64,000 bases of DNA from Pseudomonas proteolytica (GCF_007858275.1 NZ_VFEV01000006.1:62001-126000); one strand, 5' to 3'. Shown: positions 9,283-17,812, counted from the stretch's first letter. A program made the numbers and translations. Notes: generated from the letters alone by a model not told the origin.

Positions 9283-11853
9283 ATGAAGCGCAAGCAGTTC
9301 CAGAAAACCCTGTTGGCCATGATGGTCAGCGCCGTTGCCGCACAAGTCAGCGCGGTGGAGTTTGACGTCAGCACAGGGCAGAACGTATGGGCCTCCCAGA
9401 CGTTCAATGAGCCTGTGACCCTGGTGGGCGCGCGCAATGTCGTCTCGACCCAACCCAGTGCCGATGGCGTGAATATTTCCCTGACCGATATCCAGGGCAC
9501 GCTGCGCAACGACGCCAACCTGACCCTGGATGCCGGCGGCAAAGCCGTACGTGGCCTGATCGTCGATGGGGCGCTGGATCAAATGCTCACCACCACCGGC
9601 AGCAACATCACCGGCGATATCATTCAGGCCGGCAATATCCACCTGAGCAACACGATCTGGGCTGAAGGCTTTGAAGTGGGCGCCAGCAACGTGGGCGGCA
9701 GCATCATCAACTCGGGCAATATCACCCTGGTTGAAGTCCCAGGTTCGGGCGATGAATCCGACGCCGAGGGTATCTACCTCAACGGCACCACCGTGGCGGG
9801 CGACGTGGTCAACAGCGGTGTGGTGGATGTCACGTCCTACTACGGCTACGGCCTGATCCTCGATACCCACAACAACATGCCGGTCACCATCGGTGGCAAG
9901 CTGCTCAACTCCGGGACCATTCGCGTTACCGGTGAAGAGGCCCTGGGGATCGAGATCGAAACCGATACCAACCCCCTGCGTATCGAAAACAGCGGCCTGG
10001 TTTCCGTCAACGGCGGGCAGTCGATCGCCGTGCAACTGGATGCGGGCACCTACGACTACCTGCTCAACACCGGTACCATCGAAGCCCACGGCAGCAACGC
10101 CATGGCTTTCAACGTGCAAGGCGCGACCTTTAACACCACCTCGCCGAGCGGTGAGCGCGGCCTGGTCAACCGTGGCCTGATCAGCGCCGATGCGACGGCG
10201 ATCAAGATCAACCCGCAGTACCAGTTGACGCCCCTGGAGATCAACCAGCAAGCCGGCGAAATCCGCAGCAACTCCGGCACCGCCATCGACGGCGGCAACC
10301 TGGCGAGCCTGAACTGGAGCGGCGGCAAAATCGTGGGTGACGTACTCGGTGTCACGGGTGTGAACATCAACGGCCAGGCCGATTTTACCGGCGCGCGCAT
10401 TGGCAGCCCGGTATCGATCAACGCGGGTTCGTTGAACCTGTCTGGCGCCGGTACCGCGATCACTGGCGACCTGAATGTGGCCAACGGTGCCGGGATTGAT
10501 ATGCGCCTGTCCAACAGCGTCGTGCCGACCACGCCTTACTTGACGGTCAGCGGCGCCGCGAATTTCGCCCAGGGCTCCAACGTGACCTTGAGCGCCAAGC
10601 CCGGCGATTTCACCGCAGCACCCAGCGGCACCGAATACACCCTGCTGCAAGCCGGCAGCGTGCAGAACAACGGCCTGACGGTTGCCAGCAGCTCGTCGTT
10701 GCTCGATGTACTCAGCTACTCGGCCGATACGCAGACGGTCAAGGCCGTAGTGGGTCTGAAGCCAGACGAGCAGGTACAAACCGACCTCGGCGGCGTTGGC
10801 GCTACGACCTCGGCGGTGACCGCCGTGAACCTGTTGAAAAATGAAGTGCTGGGGCAACTGAGCCAGGACGACGCGGTGTTCCAGGCCGTGGCCAACGCCG
10901 GCACTGCCCAGCAATTGGCGCGGATTGGCGAACAGCTCAAGCCGGACGTGAACCGTGGCGCGCTGGACGTGGCCCTGTCCGGGCAGACCGTGATCAACGG
11001 CGCGATCCTCAATCGCCTGGCCGGCCAACGCGATGGCAGCGAACGCGGCGGTGTTTGGGTGCAAGCCCTGAGCAGCAACATGGACCAGGACGGTCGCGGT
11101 GGCGACAACGGCTACTCGGCCAACAGCAGCGGCGTGGCCGTGGGCGTGGACGGGCGCTTGAACGACAACACCCGCGTGGGTGTGGCGTACAGCTACCTCA
11201 ACTCCAACATCCATTCGGACCAGGGCAACAAGACCGAAGTGCAGGGCAACGCCTTGTCGCTGTACGGTAACTGGTCGCTGCAAAACTGGTTTGTCGATGG
11301 CAGCCTGAGCTATGGCGTCAACGACAACGACAGCAAGCGCCACATCGCCAGCACCACCGCCAAGGGCAGCTACGACAGCCAGGCGTTGTCGGCCAGCGTG
11401 ATCGGCGGCTACAGCTTCAAGGCGTCGGACAGCGTGCTGATCGAACCACGTGTGGCAGCGCGCTACTCCAGCGTGCACATGGACAGCCTGCACGAGAAGG
11501 GTTCTTCGGCAGCCCTGAACACCGGTTCCCAGCGTTACGAAGTCGGTGAACTTGGCGCTGGCCTGCGTGTGGCGGGCAACCTGCCGCTGGGCGCCGGTAC
11601 CCTGCAACCGGAAGCGACCTTGATGGCCTATCACGACCTGATGGGTGATCGCGTGGCGCAGACGTCCAGCTTTGTGAACGGTGGCTCGACGTTCAGCGTA
11701 ACCGGCGCATCGGTCGCGCGTGACAGCTATGAAGCCAGCGTGGGCGTGAACTACCAGGTCTCGGCGTTCAGCGTCGGTGCCAGCTACACCCGCCAGGCCC
11801 GCAGCGGGTTTGATGCCGACGGCGTCATGCTCAAGGCGCGCTACGCGTTCTAA
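9283..11853 (+). CDS. Autotransporter with beta-helical passenger (type Va)
   Basis: An 856-residue self-secreting surface protein. ATG 9283 has GGAG 6 bases upstream; the in-frame ATG at 9271 lacks a ribosome site. Residues 1-26 form a signal peptide ending in VSAV. Residues 27-560 are a passenger built on repeats of the type xxNSGxIxV (IINSGNITL, VVNSGVVDV, LLNSGTIRV, LVNRGLISA), which predicts a right-handed beta-helix. The C-terminal 270 residues from about GGVWVQALSSN are a classical autotransporter beta-barrel ending in ARYAF with the terminal aromatic residue needed for BAM insertion. No protease or lipase motif was seen, so an adhesin role is likely but unproven. Confidence 0.9.
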   Translation: MKRKQFQKTLLAMMVSAVAAQVSAVEFDVSTGQNVWASQTFNEPVTLVGARNVVSTQPSADGVNISLTDIQGTLRNDANLTLDAGGKAVRGLIVDGALDQMLTTTGSNITGDIIQAGNIHLSNTIWAEGFEVGASNVGGSIINSGNITLVEVPGSGDESDAEGIYLNGTTVAGDVVNSGVVDVTSYYGYGLILDTHNNMPVTIGGKLLNSGTIRVTGEEALGIEIETDTNPLRIENSGLVSVNGGQSIAVQLDAGTYDYLLNTGTIEAHGSNAMAFNVQGATFNTTSPSGERGLVNRGLISADATAIKINPQYQLTPLEINQQAGEIRSNSGTAIDGGNLASLNWSGGKIVGDVLGVTGVNINGQADFTGARIGSPVSINAGSLNLSGAGTAITGDLNVANGAGIDMRLSNSVVPTTPYLTVSGAANFAQGSNVTLSAKPGDFTAAPSGTEYTLLQAGSVQNNGLTVASSSSLLDVLSYSADTQTVKAVVGLKPDEQVQTDLGGVGATTSAVTAVNLLKNEVLGQLSQDDAVFQAVANAGTAQQLARIGEQLKPDVNRGALDVALSGQTVINGAILNRLAGQRDGSERGGVWVQALSSNMDQDGRGGDNGYSANSSGVAVGVDGRLNDNTRVGVAYSYLNSNIHSDQGNKTEVQGNALSLYGNWSLQNWFVDGSLSYGVNDNDSKRHIASTTAKGSYDSQALSASVIGGYSFKASDSVLIEPRVAARYSSVHMDSLHEKGSSAALNTGSQRYEVGELGAGLRVAGNLPLGAGTLQPEATLMAYHDLMGDRVAQTSSFVNGGSTFSVTGASVARDSYEASVGVNYQVSAFSVGASYTRQARSGFDADGVMLKARYAF

Positions 11854-11860
11854 ACAGTCC

Positions 11861-11963
11861 TTGCAGGCGCGAGCTTGCTCGCGAAAAACGTCCAGGCGAC
11901 GCGTTCATTCAGCAAATGAGCGTTATCGTTTACGTGCTTCGCGAGCAAGCTCGCTCCTACAGG
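11861..11963. repeat. REP pair (REPIN), tgtaggagcgagcttgctcg family
   Basis: Two inverted copies of a GCGAGCTTGCTCGCGAA core flank a spacer with GCGTTATCGTT. The same arms and a similar spacer occur at 47792-47892, so these are two members of one REPIN family. It sits just after the autotransporter and could also stabilise or end its transcript. Confidence 0.85.
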
Positions 11964-12026
11964 ATGGGACGAAACAACTTGAGAACCGCTCTCAACCCCG
12001 TAAAATGCCGCAGCACTTAATCAGGG

Positions 12027-12620
12027 ATGAATTCGAAGATGCGTGTTTTTGCCTTACTGCTGGCGCTGTCCTTCCTGGCCGGCTGTGCGTCCAAGCCTGC
12101 GTACTACATCTCTCCAGCGCCCGTGACTATTCCCAAGAGCGCCACGTATTGGCTCGATACATTTGACGTTGAGGTGGTGGGCAAGAACGAACGCTTCCTG
12201 CCAGATGACAAGGTTCGCCAGCAATTGGGTGTCGATCTGGTCGACCGCTTGCTCAAGGCCAAGCGCTACGCCGCCAGCAAGGAAAAGGCCGACTACTTGT
12301 TGGAGGTGAGCGTCATCTATACGCGGCGTATTCAAGATACGAAGGGCGGTTTTATGACGGCCATCGTCGATGACAACACCATCCTTGCCAGTGTCGATTT
12401 CAGCTATCAGGTCAAGGTCAAGAAAGCCGATGCCGAGGTTCTGCATTTTTCCCAGGCTCGCCAAGGGCTGATGCCTGCGGGTTACAAGGGCGACTGGCAG
12501 AACATGAAAACCATGGCCGGGGTGCTGACCAACAGCGGCAACTCTAATGTAGAGACCTTCTACACCGGAGCGCTTAGCCGTTTTATCGTTGACGATCTGC
12601 GCGGTATTCCATCGCGCTAG
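12027..12620 (+). CDS. DUF4823-like lipoprotein
   Basis: A 197-residue protein with lipobox FLAGC (Cys20) after a short hydrophobic signal, so probably anchored in a membrane facing the periplasm. ATG 12027 is used, but ATG 12039 (MRVFALLL) gives an equally good signal peptide and neither has a strong ribosome site. The body, with VVGKNERFLPDD and KADYLLEVSVIYTRR, resembles the DUF4823 lipoproteins of Pseudomonas as I remember them. It precedes the CsgG-like operon by 39 bases and may be cotranscribed. Function is unknown. Confidence 0.8.
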   Translation: MNSKMRVFALLLALSFLAGCASKPAYYISPAPVTIPKSATYWLDTFDVEVVGKNERFLPDDKVRQQLGVDLVDRLLKAKRYAASKEKADYLLEVSVIYTRRIQDTKGGFMTAIVDDNTILASVDFSYQVKVKKADAEVLHFSQARQGLMPAGYKGDWQNMKTMAGVLTNSGNSNVETFYTGALSRFIVDDLRGIPSR

Positions 12621-12659
12621 CGTCACCTGCGGTCTCGATTTACCACTTAGGAGCACCAC

Positions 12660-13340
12660 GTGAAATCACTCTTAAAAATCCTCCTGTCCGGCCTTACCGT
12701 TACAGCAGTGCTGTCCCTGGCCGGTTGCGCCACCGAAAGCTCCCGCGCACTGCCGATCGAAAAAGTCGCCAGCGCCAACGTCGCCTATTCCGGCGTACGT
12801 GTGCCGATTGCCGTGGGCAAGTTCGATAACCGCTCCAGCTACATGCGCGGGATCTTCTCCGATGGCGTGGACCGCCTCGGTGGCCAGGCCAAGACCATCC
12901 TGATCACCCACTTGCAGCAGACCAACCGCTTCAGCGTGCTGGACCGCGACAACATGGGCGAAATCTCCCAGGAAGCGAAAATCAAAGGCACCGCGCAAAA
13001 CCTCAAGGGCGCTGACTACGTGGTGACCGGCGATGTGACCGAGTTCGGCCGCAAAGAGACCGGCGACCGCCAACTGTTCGGCATCCTCGGCCGTGGCAAG
13101 ACCCAGGTGGCCTACGCCAAGATCAACCTGAATATCGTCAACATCAGCACTTCCGAAGTGGTGTATTCCACCCAGGGCGCCGGTGAATACGCGCTGTCGA
13201 ACCGCGAAGTCGTGGGCTTTGGCGGCACCGCCAGCTACGACTCCACCCTCAATGGCAAGGTCCTGGACCTGGCTATGCGCGAAGCGATCAATCGTCTGGT
13301 GGACGGCATCAACGCCGGCGCCTGGAACCCGCGTAACTGA
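12660..13340 (+). CDS. CsgG/HfaB-family lipoprotein
   Basis: A 226-residue protein with lipobox SLAGC (Cys23). The mature region matches the CsgG/HfaB fold family: VPIAVGKFDNRSS, ILITHLQQTNRFSVLDRDNM, GADYVVTGDVTEFG, and LNIVNISTSEVVYSTQGAGEY. CsgG proper forms the outer-membrane curli channel, but no curli subunit genes are present here. Instead it leads an operon with a DUF4810 and a DUF799 lipoprotein, a set seen as a unit in many proteobacteria and in the Neisseria GNA1162 locus. Role in the envelope is therefore inferred, not shown. It starts 39 bases after the preceding lipoprotein, with TAGGAG upstream. Confidence 0.9.
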   Translation: MKSLLKILLSGLTVTAVLSLAGCATESSRALPIEKVASANVAYSGVRVPIAVGKFDNRSSYMRGIFSDGVDRLGGQAKTILITHLQQTNRFSVLDRDNMGEISQEAKIKGTAQNLKGADYVVTGDVTEFGRKETGDRQLFGILGRGKTQVAYAKINLNIVNISTSEVVYSTQGAGEYALSNREVVGFGGTASYDSTLNGKVLDLAMREAINRLVDGINAGAWNPRN

Positions 13341-13368
13341 TTAGTTGTTTTCAAGGAGCAGTACACGG

Positions 13369-13728
13369 ATGAGCAAGGCAGTGAAGTTGGCGCTGATGCT
13401 GACAGCAACCGCGCTGGTTGCAGGGTGCCAGACGGCACCCAAACCCCTGTATCAATGGGAAAGCTACCAGCCACAGGTTTACGAGTACTTCAAGGGCGAG
13501 CCCAAGGAAGCCCAGGTCGAAGCGCTGGAACGCGACCTGCAAAAGATCAACGCCAGTGGCCGCCAGGCCCCGCCGGGCTACCACGCCCACCTGGGCATGC
13601 TGTACCTGAGCATGGGCAAGGATGACCAGATGGTGCAGCAGTTTCGCACCGAGAAGGCGCTGTTCCCTGAGTCGGCCGCCTACATGGACTTTTTGCTGAA
13701 GAACGCCAAGGCCGGAGACGTCAAATGA
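13369..13728 (+). CDS. DUF4810 lipoprotein
   Basis: A 119-residue lipoprotein: MSKAVKLALMLTATALVAGC, Cys20 being the lipidation site. ATG 13369 is preceded by AAGGAG at 13353; the earlier in-frame start would destroy the signal peptide. The body has YQWESYQPQVYEYFKG and a TPR-like helical pair (GYHAHLGMLYLSMGKDDQMVQQFRTEKALFPES, split across two helices). Its stop overlaps the next start by 4 bases, so the two are translationally coupled. Middle gene of the CsgG-like / DUF4810 / DUF799 operon. Confidence 0.88.
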   Translation: MSKAVKLALMLTATALVAGCQTAPKPLYQWESYQPQVYEYFKGEPKEAQVEALERDLQKINASGRQAPPGYHAHLGMLYLSMGKDDQMVQQFRTEKALFPESAAYMDFLLKNAKAGDVK

Positions 13729-14375
13729 GCCTGCTGAAAATCACCGGCGCCTTGCTGGCCCTGGCTTTGCTGGGCGGTTGCGCGGCGCCCAAGACCGTCG
13801 ATTACTCGGCGTACAAGCAGGCGCGGCCGAAGTCGATCCTGGTGTTGCCACCGATCAACGAATCCCCTGAAGTGCAGGCGTCCTACAGCCTGGTATCGCA
13901 GGTGACTTACCCGTTGGCCGAAGCCGGTTACTACGTGATGCCGATTGCCCTGGTGGATGAAACCTTCCGCCAGAACGGCCTGACCACCGCCAACGATATC
14001 CAGGCCGTGGCACCGGGCAAGCTGCATGAGATCTTCGGCGCAGATGCGGCGCTGTACATCACCGTCAGCGAGTACGGCACCAAGTACATGCTGGTCACCA
14101 GCGACACCTCGGTGACGGCCTCGGCCAAACTGGTCGACCTGCGTACTGGCACCACCTTGTGGACCGGTTCGGCGCGAGCATCCAGCGAGGAAGGCAACAA
14201 CAACGGTGGCGGCCTGGTGGGCATGCTGATCACGGCGGCGGTCAAGCAAGTGATCAACAGCTCCACCGACGCAGCGCACCCGATTGCCGGCATCACCAGC
14301 GCACGCCTGCTGTCGGCCGGGCAACGCACCGGCCTGCTGTACGGCCCGCGCTCGCCCAAGTACGGCTCGGACTGA
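13725..14375 (+). CDS. DUF799 / GNA1162-family lipoprotein
   Basis: A 216-residue lipoprotein with lipobox LLGGC (Cys19). The mature part has the family hallmarks KSILVLPPINESPEV, PLAEAGYYVMPIALVDETF and ALYITVSEYGT. GNA1162 from Neisseria has a fold like the nucleotide-free TolB-type N-domain and sits beside a CsgG-like protein, as here. It overlaps the DUF4810 gene by ATGA and is followed at once by a rho-independent terminator, so it ends the operon. The near C-terminal NNNGGGLVGML is a glycine hinge. Exact role unknown. Confidence 0.88.
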   Translation: MSLLKITGALLALALLGGCAAPKTVDYSAYKQARPKSILVLPPINESPEVQASYSLVSQVTYPLAEAGYYVMPIALVDETFRQNGLTTANDIQAVAPGKLHEIFGADAALYITVSEYGTKYMLVTSDTSVTASAKLVDLRTGTTLWTGSARASSEEGNNNGGGLVGMLITAAVKQVINSSTDAAHPIAGITSARLLSAGQRTGLLYGPRSPKYGSD

Positions 14376-14381
14376 TAAGAG

Positions 14382-14406
14382 CCTCCTTGTAGTGAGGAGG
14401 TTTTTT
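14382..14406 (+). terminator. Rho-independent terminator of the CsgG-like operon
   Basis: CCTCCT and AGGAGG form a short GC-rich hairpin around a TGTAGTG loop, followed by six T. It begins 7 bases after the DUF799 stop codon. Confidence 0.85.
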
Positions 14407-14423
14407 GTGGCCAGGGGGCTGCT

Positions 14424-14555
14424 GTGGCGAGGGGGCTTGTCCCCCGCTGGGCTGCGCAGCAGCCCCAACCCTGGCCCCTCGGTGTATCTGATAAAGCTCG
14501 ATGGGTCTTAGAGGGGCTGCTGCGCAGCCCAGCGGGGGACAAGCCCCCTCGCCAC
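14424..14555. repeat. REP-B inverted pair
   Basis: Inverted arms of about 43 bases beginning GTGGCGAGGGGGCTTG and running into GCTGGGCTGCGCAGCAGCCC enclose a 45-base spacer. The inner GGGCTGC-GCAGCCC palindrome is shared with the elements at 16.3, 40.2 and 59.7 kb, but this copy lacks their outer TATCTACACAA ends. Confidence 0.85.
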
Positions 14556-14637
14556 TTGCTGAGCGGGAGTTAACCCGAACCGCCCATTTCTAACGTCTGA
14601 CCTTGTGAACGCATCATTCACTCACGAGGTTCAACCC

Positions 14638-16269
14638 ATGTCCCGTCCTCTTCTCTTCCTGCGCCCCGCTGCCCAGGGCTTTGCCGTGACCTTGCTGGTG
14701 GCACTTGCCGGGTGTGGGTTGTCGTCCCGTGACGAAGCCAAGGCGCCCGAAGCGGTTGCTGTCCCCGAACTGCAAAGCGAGCCCGTTCAGGCTCAGGGCG
14801 CCATGCTCAAGCGAATGGCAATGCCGGCACCGATGGCCATGCATGACGCGGTGGCCATGGAATACCGCGCCGAGCCGCGTGAGCAGTATCAGCACTTGCC
14901 GGACAACCCGGTGCACAGCGTTGCCCAAACCCCGGTTTCTACCTTCAGCATCGATGTCGATACGGGCAGCTACGCCAATGTCAGACGCTTCCTCAACCAA
15001 GGTCAACTGCCGCCTGAAGGCGCTGTACGACTTGAGGAAATGGTCAACTACTTCCCCTACGACTACGCACTGGCGAGCGACGGCTCGCCGTTCGGCGTGA
15101 CCACTGAAGTCGCGCCCGCCCCCTGGAATCCCAACACGCGCCTGCTGCGTATCGGCATCAAGGCATCCGAGCGTGCCGTGGCCGAGTTGGCGCCGGCCAA
15201 CCTGGTGTTCCTGGTGGATGTGTCCGGTTCCATGGACCGCCGCGAAGGCCTGCCGCTGGTTAAAAGCACCCTCAAGCTGCTGGTGGACCAACTGCGTGCT
15301 CAGGACCGCGTGTCCCTGGTGGTGTATGCCGGCGAATCGCGGGTAGTGCTCAAGCCTACGTCCGGGGGTGACAAGGCAAAAATCCGCAACGCCATCGACC
15401 AATTGACCGCCGGCGGCTCGACGGCGGGTGCATCGGGTATCGAACTGGCCTATCAGATGGCTCGCGAAGGGTTTATCGATAAGGGCATCAACCGCATCCT
15501 GCTGGCCACTGACGGCGACTTCAACGTCGGCATCAGCGACTTCGACAGCCTCAAGCAAATGGCCGTGGACCAGCGCAAAACCGGGGTGTCCCTGACCACC
15601 CTGGGGTTTGGCGTGGGCAACTACAACGAACACCTGATGGAACAACTGGCCGACGCGGGCGATGGCAACTACGCCTATATCGACAACCTGCGCGAAGCGC
15701 GCAAGGTCCTGGTGGAACAACTCAGCTCGACCCTGGCCGTGGTGGCGCGGGATGTGAAACTGCAGGTGGAATTCAACCCGGCCCAAGTCAGCGAATATCG
15801 CCTGCTGGGCTATGAAAACCGCGCCTTGAAACGTGAGGATTTCAGCAACGACAAGGTGGACGCGGGCGAGATCGGTGCCGGGCATACCGTGACGGCGCTG
15901 TATGAAATCGTACCCAAGGGCGGCAAAGGCTGGTTGGAAGCGCTGCGCTATGCCCCGGCGCCGGTTGCCGAGGGTAACGCTGCAGAACTGGCGATGTTGC
16001 GGGTCCGCTACAAGCCGGCGGCGGGTGGCAGCAGTCGCTTGATCGAACACCCGATCAATAGCACCCAGCAGGCTGCCAGCGACGACCTGCGCTTCGCGGC
16101 AGCCGTGGCCGCCTTCGCCCAACAGCTCAAGGGCGATGGCCGCTACACTGGCACCATGAGCCTGAAAGACACCGCCACCCTGGCCCGCTCGGCCCGTGGC
16201 GATGATCCCTACGGGCTGCGCAATGAATTCGTACAACTGGTGGAACTGGCCCAGAGCCTCAAACACTGA
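14638..16269 (+). CDS. von Willebrand factor A domain lipoprotein (YfbK-like)
   Basis: A 543-residue protein. ATG 14638 has GAGG at 14625; an upstream GTG at 14605 is in frame but unlikely. Signal peptide and lipobox VALAGC give Cys26. An N-terminal conserved vWF-associated segment (STFSIDVDTGSYANVRRFL, about 101-119) precedes the vWA domain with a complete MIDAS motif DVSGSM (Asp194, Ser196, Ser198) and LLATDGDFNVG. The C-terminal 200 residues match the DUF3520 region of E. coli YfbK-type proteins. It lies just upstream of an ECF sigma factor and its membrane partner, a grouping that suggests an envelope-sensing role; this last point is inference. Confidence 0.88.
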   Translation: MSRPLLFLRPAAQGFAVTLLVALAGCGLSSRDEAKAPEAVAVPELQSEPVQAQGAMLKRMAMPAPMAMHDAVAMEYRAEPREQYQHLPDNPVHSVAQTPVSTFSIDVDTGSYANVRRFLNQGQLPPEGAVRLEEMVNYFPYDYALASDGSPFGVTTEVAPAPWNPNTRLLRIGIKASERAVAELAPANLVFLVDVSGSMDRREGLPLVKSTLKLLVDQLRAQDRVSLVVYAGESRVVLKPTSGGDKAKIRNAIDQLTAGGSTAGASGIELAYQMAREGFIDKGINRILLATDGDFNVGISDFDSLKQMAVDQRKTGVSLTTLGFGVGNYNEHLMEQLADAGDGNYAYIDNLREARKVLVEQLSSTLAVVARDVKLQVEFNPAQVSEYRLLGYENRALKREDFSNDKVDAGEIGAGHTVTALYEIVPKGGKGWLEALRYAPAPVAEGNAAELAMLRVRYKPAAGGSSRLIEHPINSTQQAASDDLRFAAAVAAFAQQLKGDGRYTGTMSLKDTATLARSARGDDPYGLRNEFVQLVELAQSLKH

Positions 16270-16292
16270 TCTTGCCCACAACAGAGATCCCC

Positions 16293-16622
16293 TGTGAGAG
16301 CTGGCTTGCCTGCGATAGCCATAGGTATCTACACAACTTTCAGAAACTGACGAACTTTCCTGTGGCGAGCGGGCTTGCCCCGCGCTGGGCTGCGAAGCAG
16401 CCCTAAACCCGGCCATCGTGGTTTATCTGAAGAAACGCGGCGGGCTTTTTGGGGCTGCTTCGCAGCCCAGCGCGGGGCAAGCTCGCTCGCCACAACTGCG
16501 CTATCTGCCTGGATTTAGGCGTTGCGGCAAAGTTGTGTAGATACCGATGCTGCGATAGCGGTGGGTCAGCGCCGAAAATAGCGCCTGACCCACCGCTATC
16601 GCGGGCAAGCCCGGCTCCCACA
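16293..16622. repeat. REP pair interrupted by a MITE-like insertion
   Basis: The outer parts, 16293-16319 and 16560-16622, join into one normal REPIN (GAGCTGGCTTGCCTGCG on one side, CGCGGGCAAGCCCGGCTC on the other) if the 240 bases between them are removed. The right part alone holds a strong hairpin of GATAGCGGTGGGTCAG with its inverted partner. Apart from this and the insertion, the 395-bp gap 16270-16664 shows nothing else except the AAAGGAG ribosome site of the sigma factor gene. Confidence 0.8.
16320..16549. mobile_element. MITE-like element with internal REP-B pair
   Basis: A 230-bp element. Its ends are inverted repeats: GGTATCTACACAACTTT at 16324-16340 is matched exactly by its complement at 16529-16545, and allowing one mismatch the repeat extends to 16320-16340 / 16529-16549. 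It is flanked on both sides by CTGCGATAGC (16310-16319 and 16550-16559), which looks like a target duplication. Inside are two REP-B arms (about 16362-16403 and 16450-16493). It codes for nothing. Related copies lie at 40144-40374 and about 59689-59890. Confidence 0.75.
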
Positions 16623-16664
16623 GCTAATCTGCATTGATCCATCGAAAGGAGTTCGCCACCTGAT

Positions 16665-17237
16665 ATGGCCGTACCAGACGATCCACCCAGCGACGAATCG
16701 CTGCTGGCCCGCTACCGCTCCGGCGATGCTGCTGCGTTCGAGACCCTGTACGCCCGGCATCGCCAGGGCCTTTACCGGTTCCTCGTGGGCCTTTGCAACA
16801 AGGCCGAACTGGCCGAGGAAATCTATCAGGACACCTGGCTCAGCCTGATCCGCAGCACTACCGAGCCACAAGGCCGGGCGAGTTTTCGTACCTGGTTGTT
16901 CCAGATTGCCCGCAACCGCCTGATCGATCATTGGCGCAAGCACGGCATCCACAACCCGCTGCACGACAGCTACGACGAACAGCTGCACGCCAAGCCCGAC
17001 GACAGCGCCGGCCCCGAGCAACAACTGAGCCTGAGCCGCGACCAGGCGCGCCTCGACGCCGCCCTGCAAGCCTTGCCTGAAGACCAGCGCGAAGTCTTCC
17101 TGCTGCGTCTGCACGGCGACCTGGAAGTGCCGCAAATCGCCGCACTCACCAAAGCCCCGCTGGAAACCGTAAAAAGCCGCCTGCGTTACGCCCAGCAGAA
17201 ACTGCGTCGCCTGCTGGCCGAGGAGATACTCGCATGA
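16665..17237 (+). CDS. ECF-family RNA polymerase sigma factor
   Basis: A 190-residue sigma-70 family factor of the extracytoplasmic type. Region 2 spans about residues 20-90 (FETLYARHRQGLYRFLVGL, AEEIYQDTWLSLI, RTWLFQIARNRLIDHWRK); region 4 is at about 130-185 (LDAALQALPEDQREVFLLRLHGDLEVPQIAAL, VKSRLRYAQQKLRRLL). Regions 1 and 3 are absent, as expected for ECF. A strong AAAGGAG lies 13 bases before ATG 16665. Its stop overlaps the start of the next gene by 4 bases, which encodes a single-pass membrane protein likely to control it. Confidence 0.93.
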   Translation: MAVPDDPPSDESLLARYRSGDAAAFETLYARHRQGLYRFLVGLCNKAELAEEIYQDTWLSLIRSTTEPQGRASFRTWLFQIARNRLIDHWRKHGIHNPLHDSYDEQLHAKPDDSAGPEQQLSLSRDQARLDAALQALPEDQREVFLLRLHGDLEVPQIAALTKAPLETVKSRLRYAQQKLRRLLAEEILA

Positions 17238-17812
17238 CTGACTCCCGACACACCCCAGATCCCGACGACTTGCTCCTACCGCATTTTCGTCAACACAGCA
17301 CCGGCGAGCCGCCCGCGTCCCTCGACGCCTTCATCCTCGCCACCGCCCGCCGCGAAGCCCCCTCGCCCGCGCCAAGCCTGTGGCAACGCTGGCTGCAAGC
17401 CTGCCAACGACCACGCTGGCAGATGGCATTCGCCACCGTCGCCGGTTTGGCGCTGATGATTGGCGTGGTGATGCGCGAGCCTGTGCCGCAGCCCGAGATA
17501 TCCACAGCAACGTTCTCCGCATTGCACCAGGAAGCCGCCAGCCCACCCCCGCCCGCGCCCAGGGCCCGAATGGCGGCAGCACCCAAGGCCGAGAGCGCGC
17601 AGGTCATGGGTTCGATGGCGGATGAATCGAGCGCCAAGCTCAGCAGGCGTGCGCCGGTGTCGTTGCCTTCATTGGAGGAAGGGTTGCAGGAGATTGTGAG
17701 CCTGCGTGAGGCTGGGGAAACCAAGGCGGCGGATGAAAAGCTGCTGGCGTTGTACAAGCGCTTTCCAAAAGAGAATTTGCCATCGCGCTTGGAGGCATTG
17801 CGAAAGCGCTAA
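17234..17812 (+). CDS. Single-pass membrane protein, likely anti-sigma partner
   Basis: A 192-residue protein coupled to the ECF sigma gene by an ATGA overlap. Residues 1-60 are cytoplasmic and polar, with Pro-rich stretches; a transmembrane helix lies at about 67-82 (MAFATVAGLALMIGVVM); the rest would be periplasmic, with a Pro/Ala-rich linker and a small helical end (LREAGETKAADEKLLALYKRFPKENLP). No zinc-binding HxxxCxxC anti-sigma motif is present, so the anti-sigma role rests on gene order and topology rather than on a recognised domain. Confidence 0.8.
   Translation: MTDSRHTPDPDDLLLPHFRQHSTGEPPASLDAFILATARREAPSPAPSLWQRWLQACQRPRWQMAFATVAGLALMIGVVMREPVPQPEISTATFSALHQEAASPPPPAPRARMAAAPKAESAQVMGSMADESSAKLSRRAPVSLPSLEEGLQEIVSLREAGETKAADEKLLALYKRFPKENLPSRLEALRKR

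Noticed and set aside
9232..11634. An 800-codon minus-strand frame opposite the autotransporter
   Set aside because: Antisense shadow; the plus strand carries a signal peptide and a beta-barrel ending in Phe.
16596..17135. Minus-strand frame opposite the ECF sigma gene
   Set aside because: Shadow; the plus strand has complete sigma regions 2 and 4.
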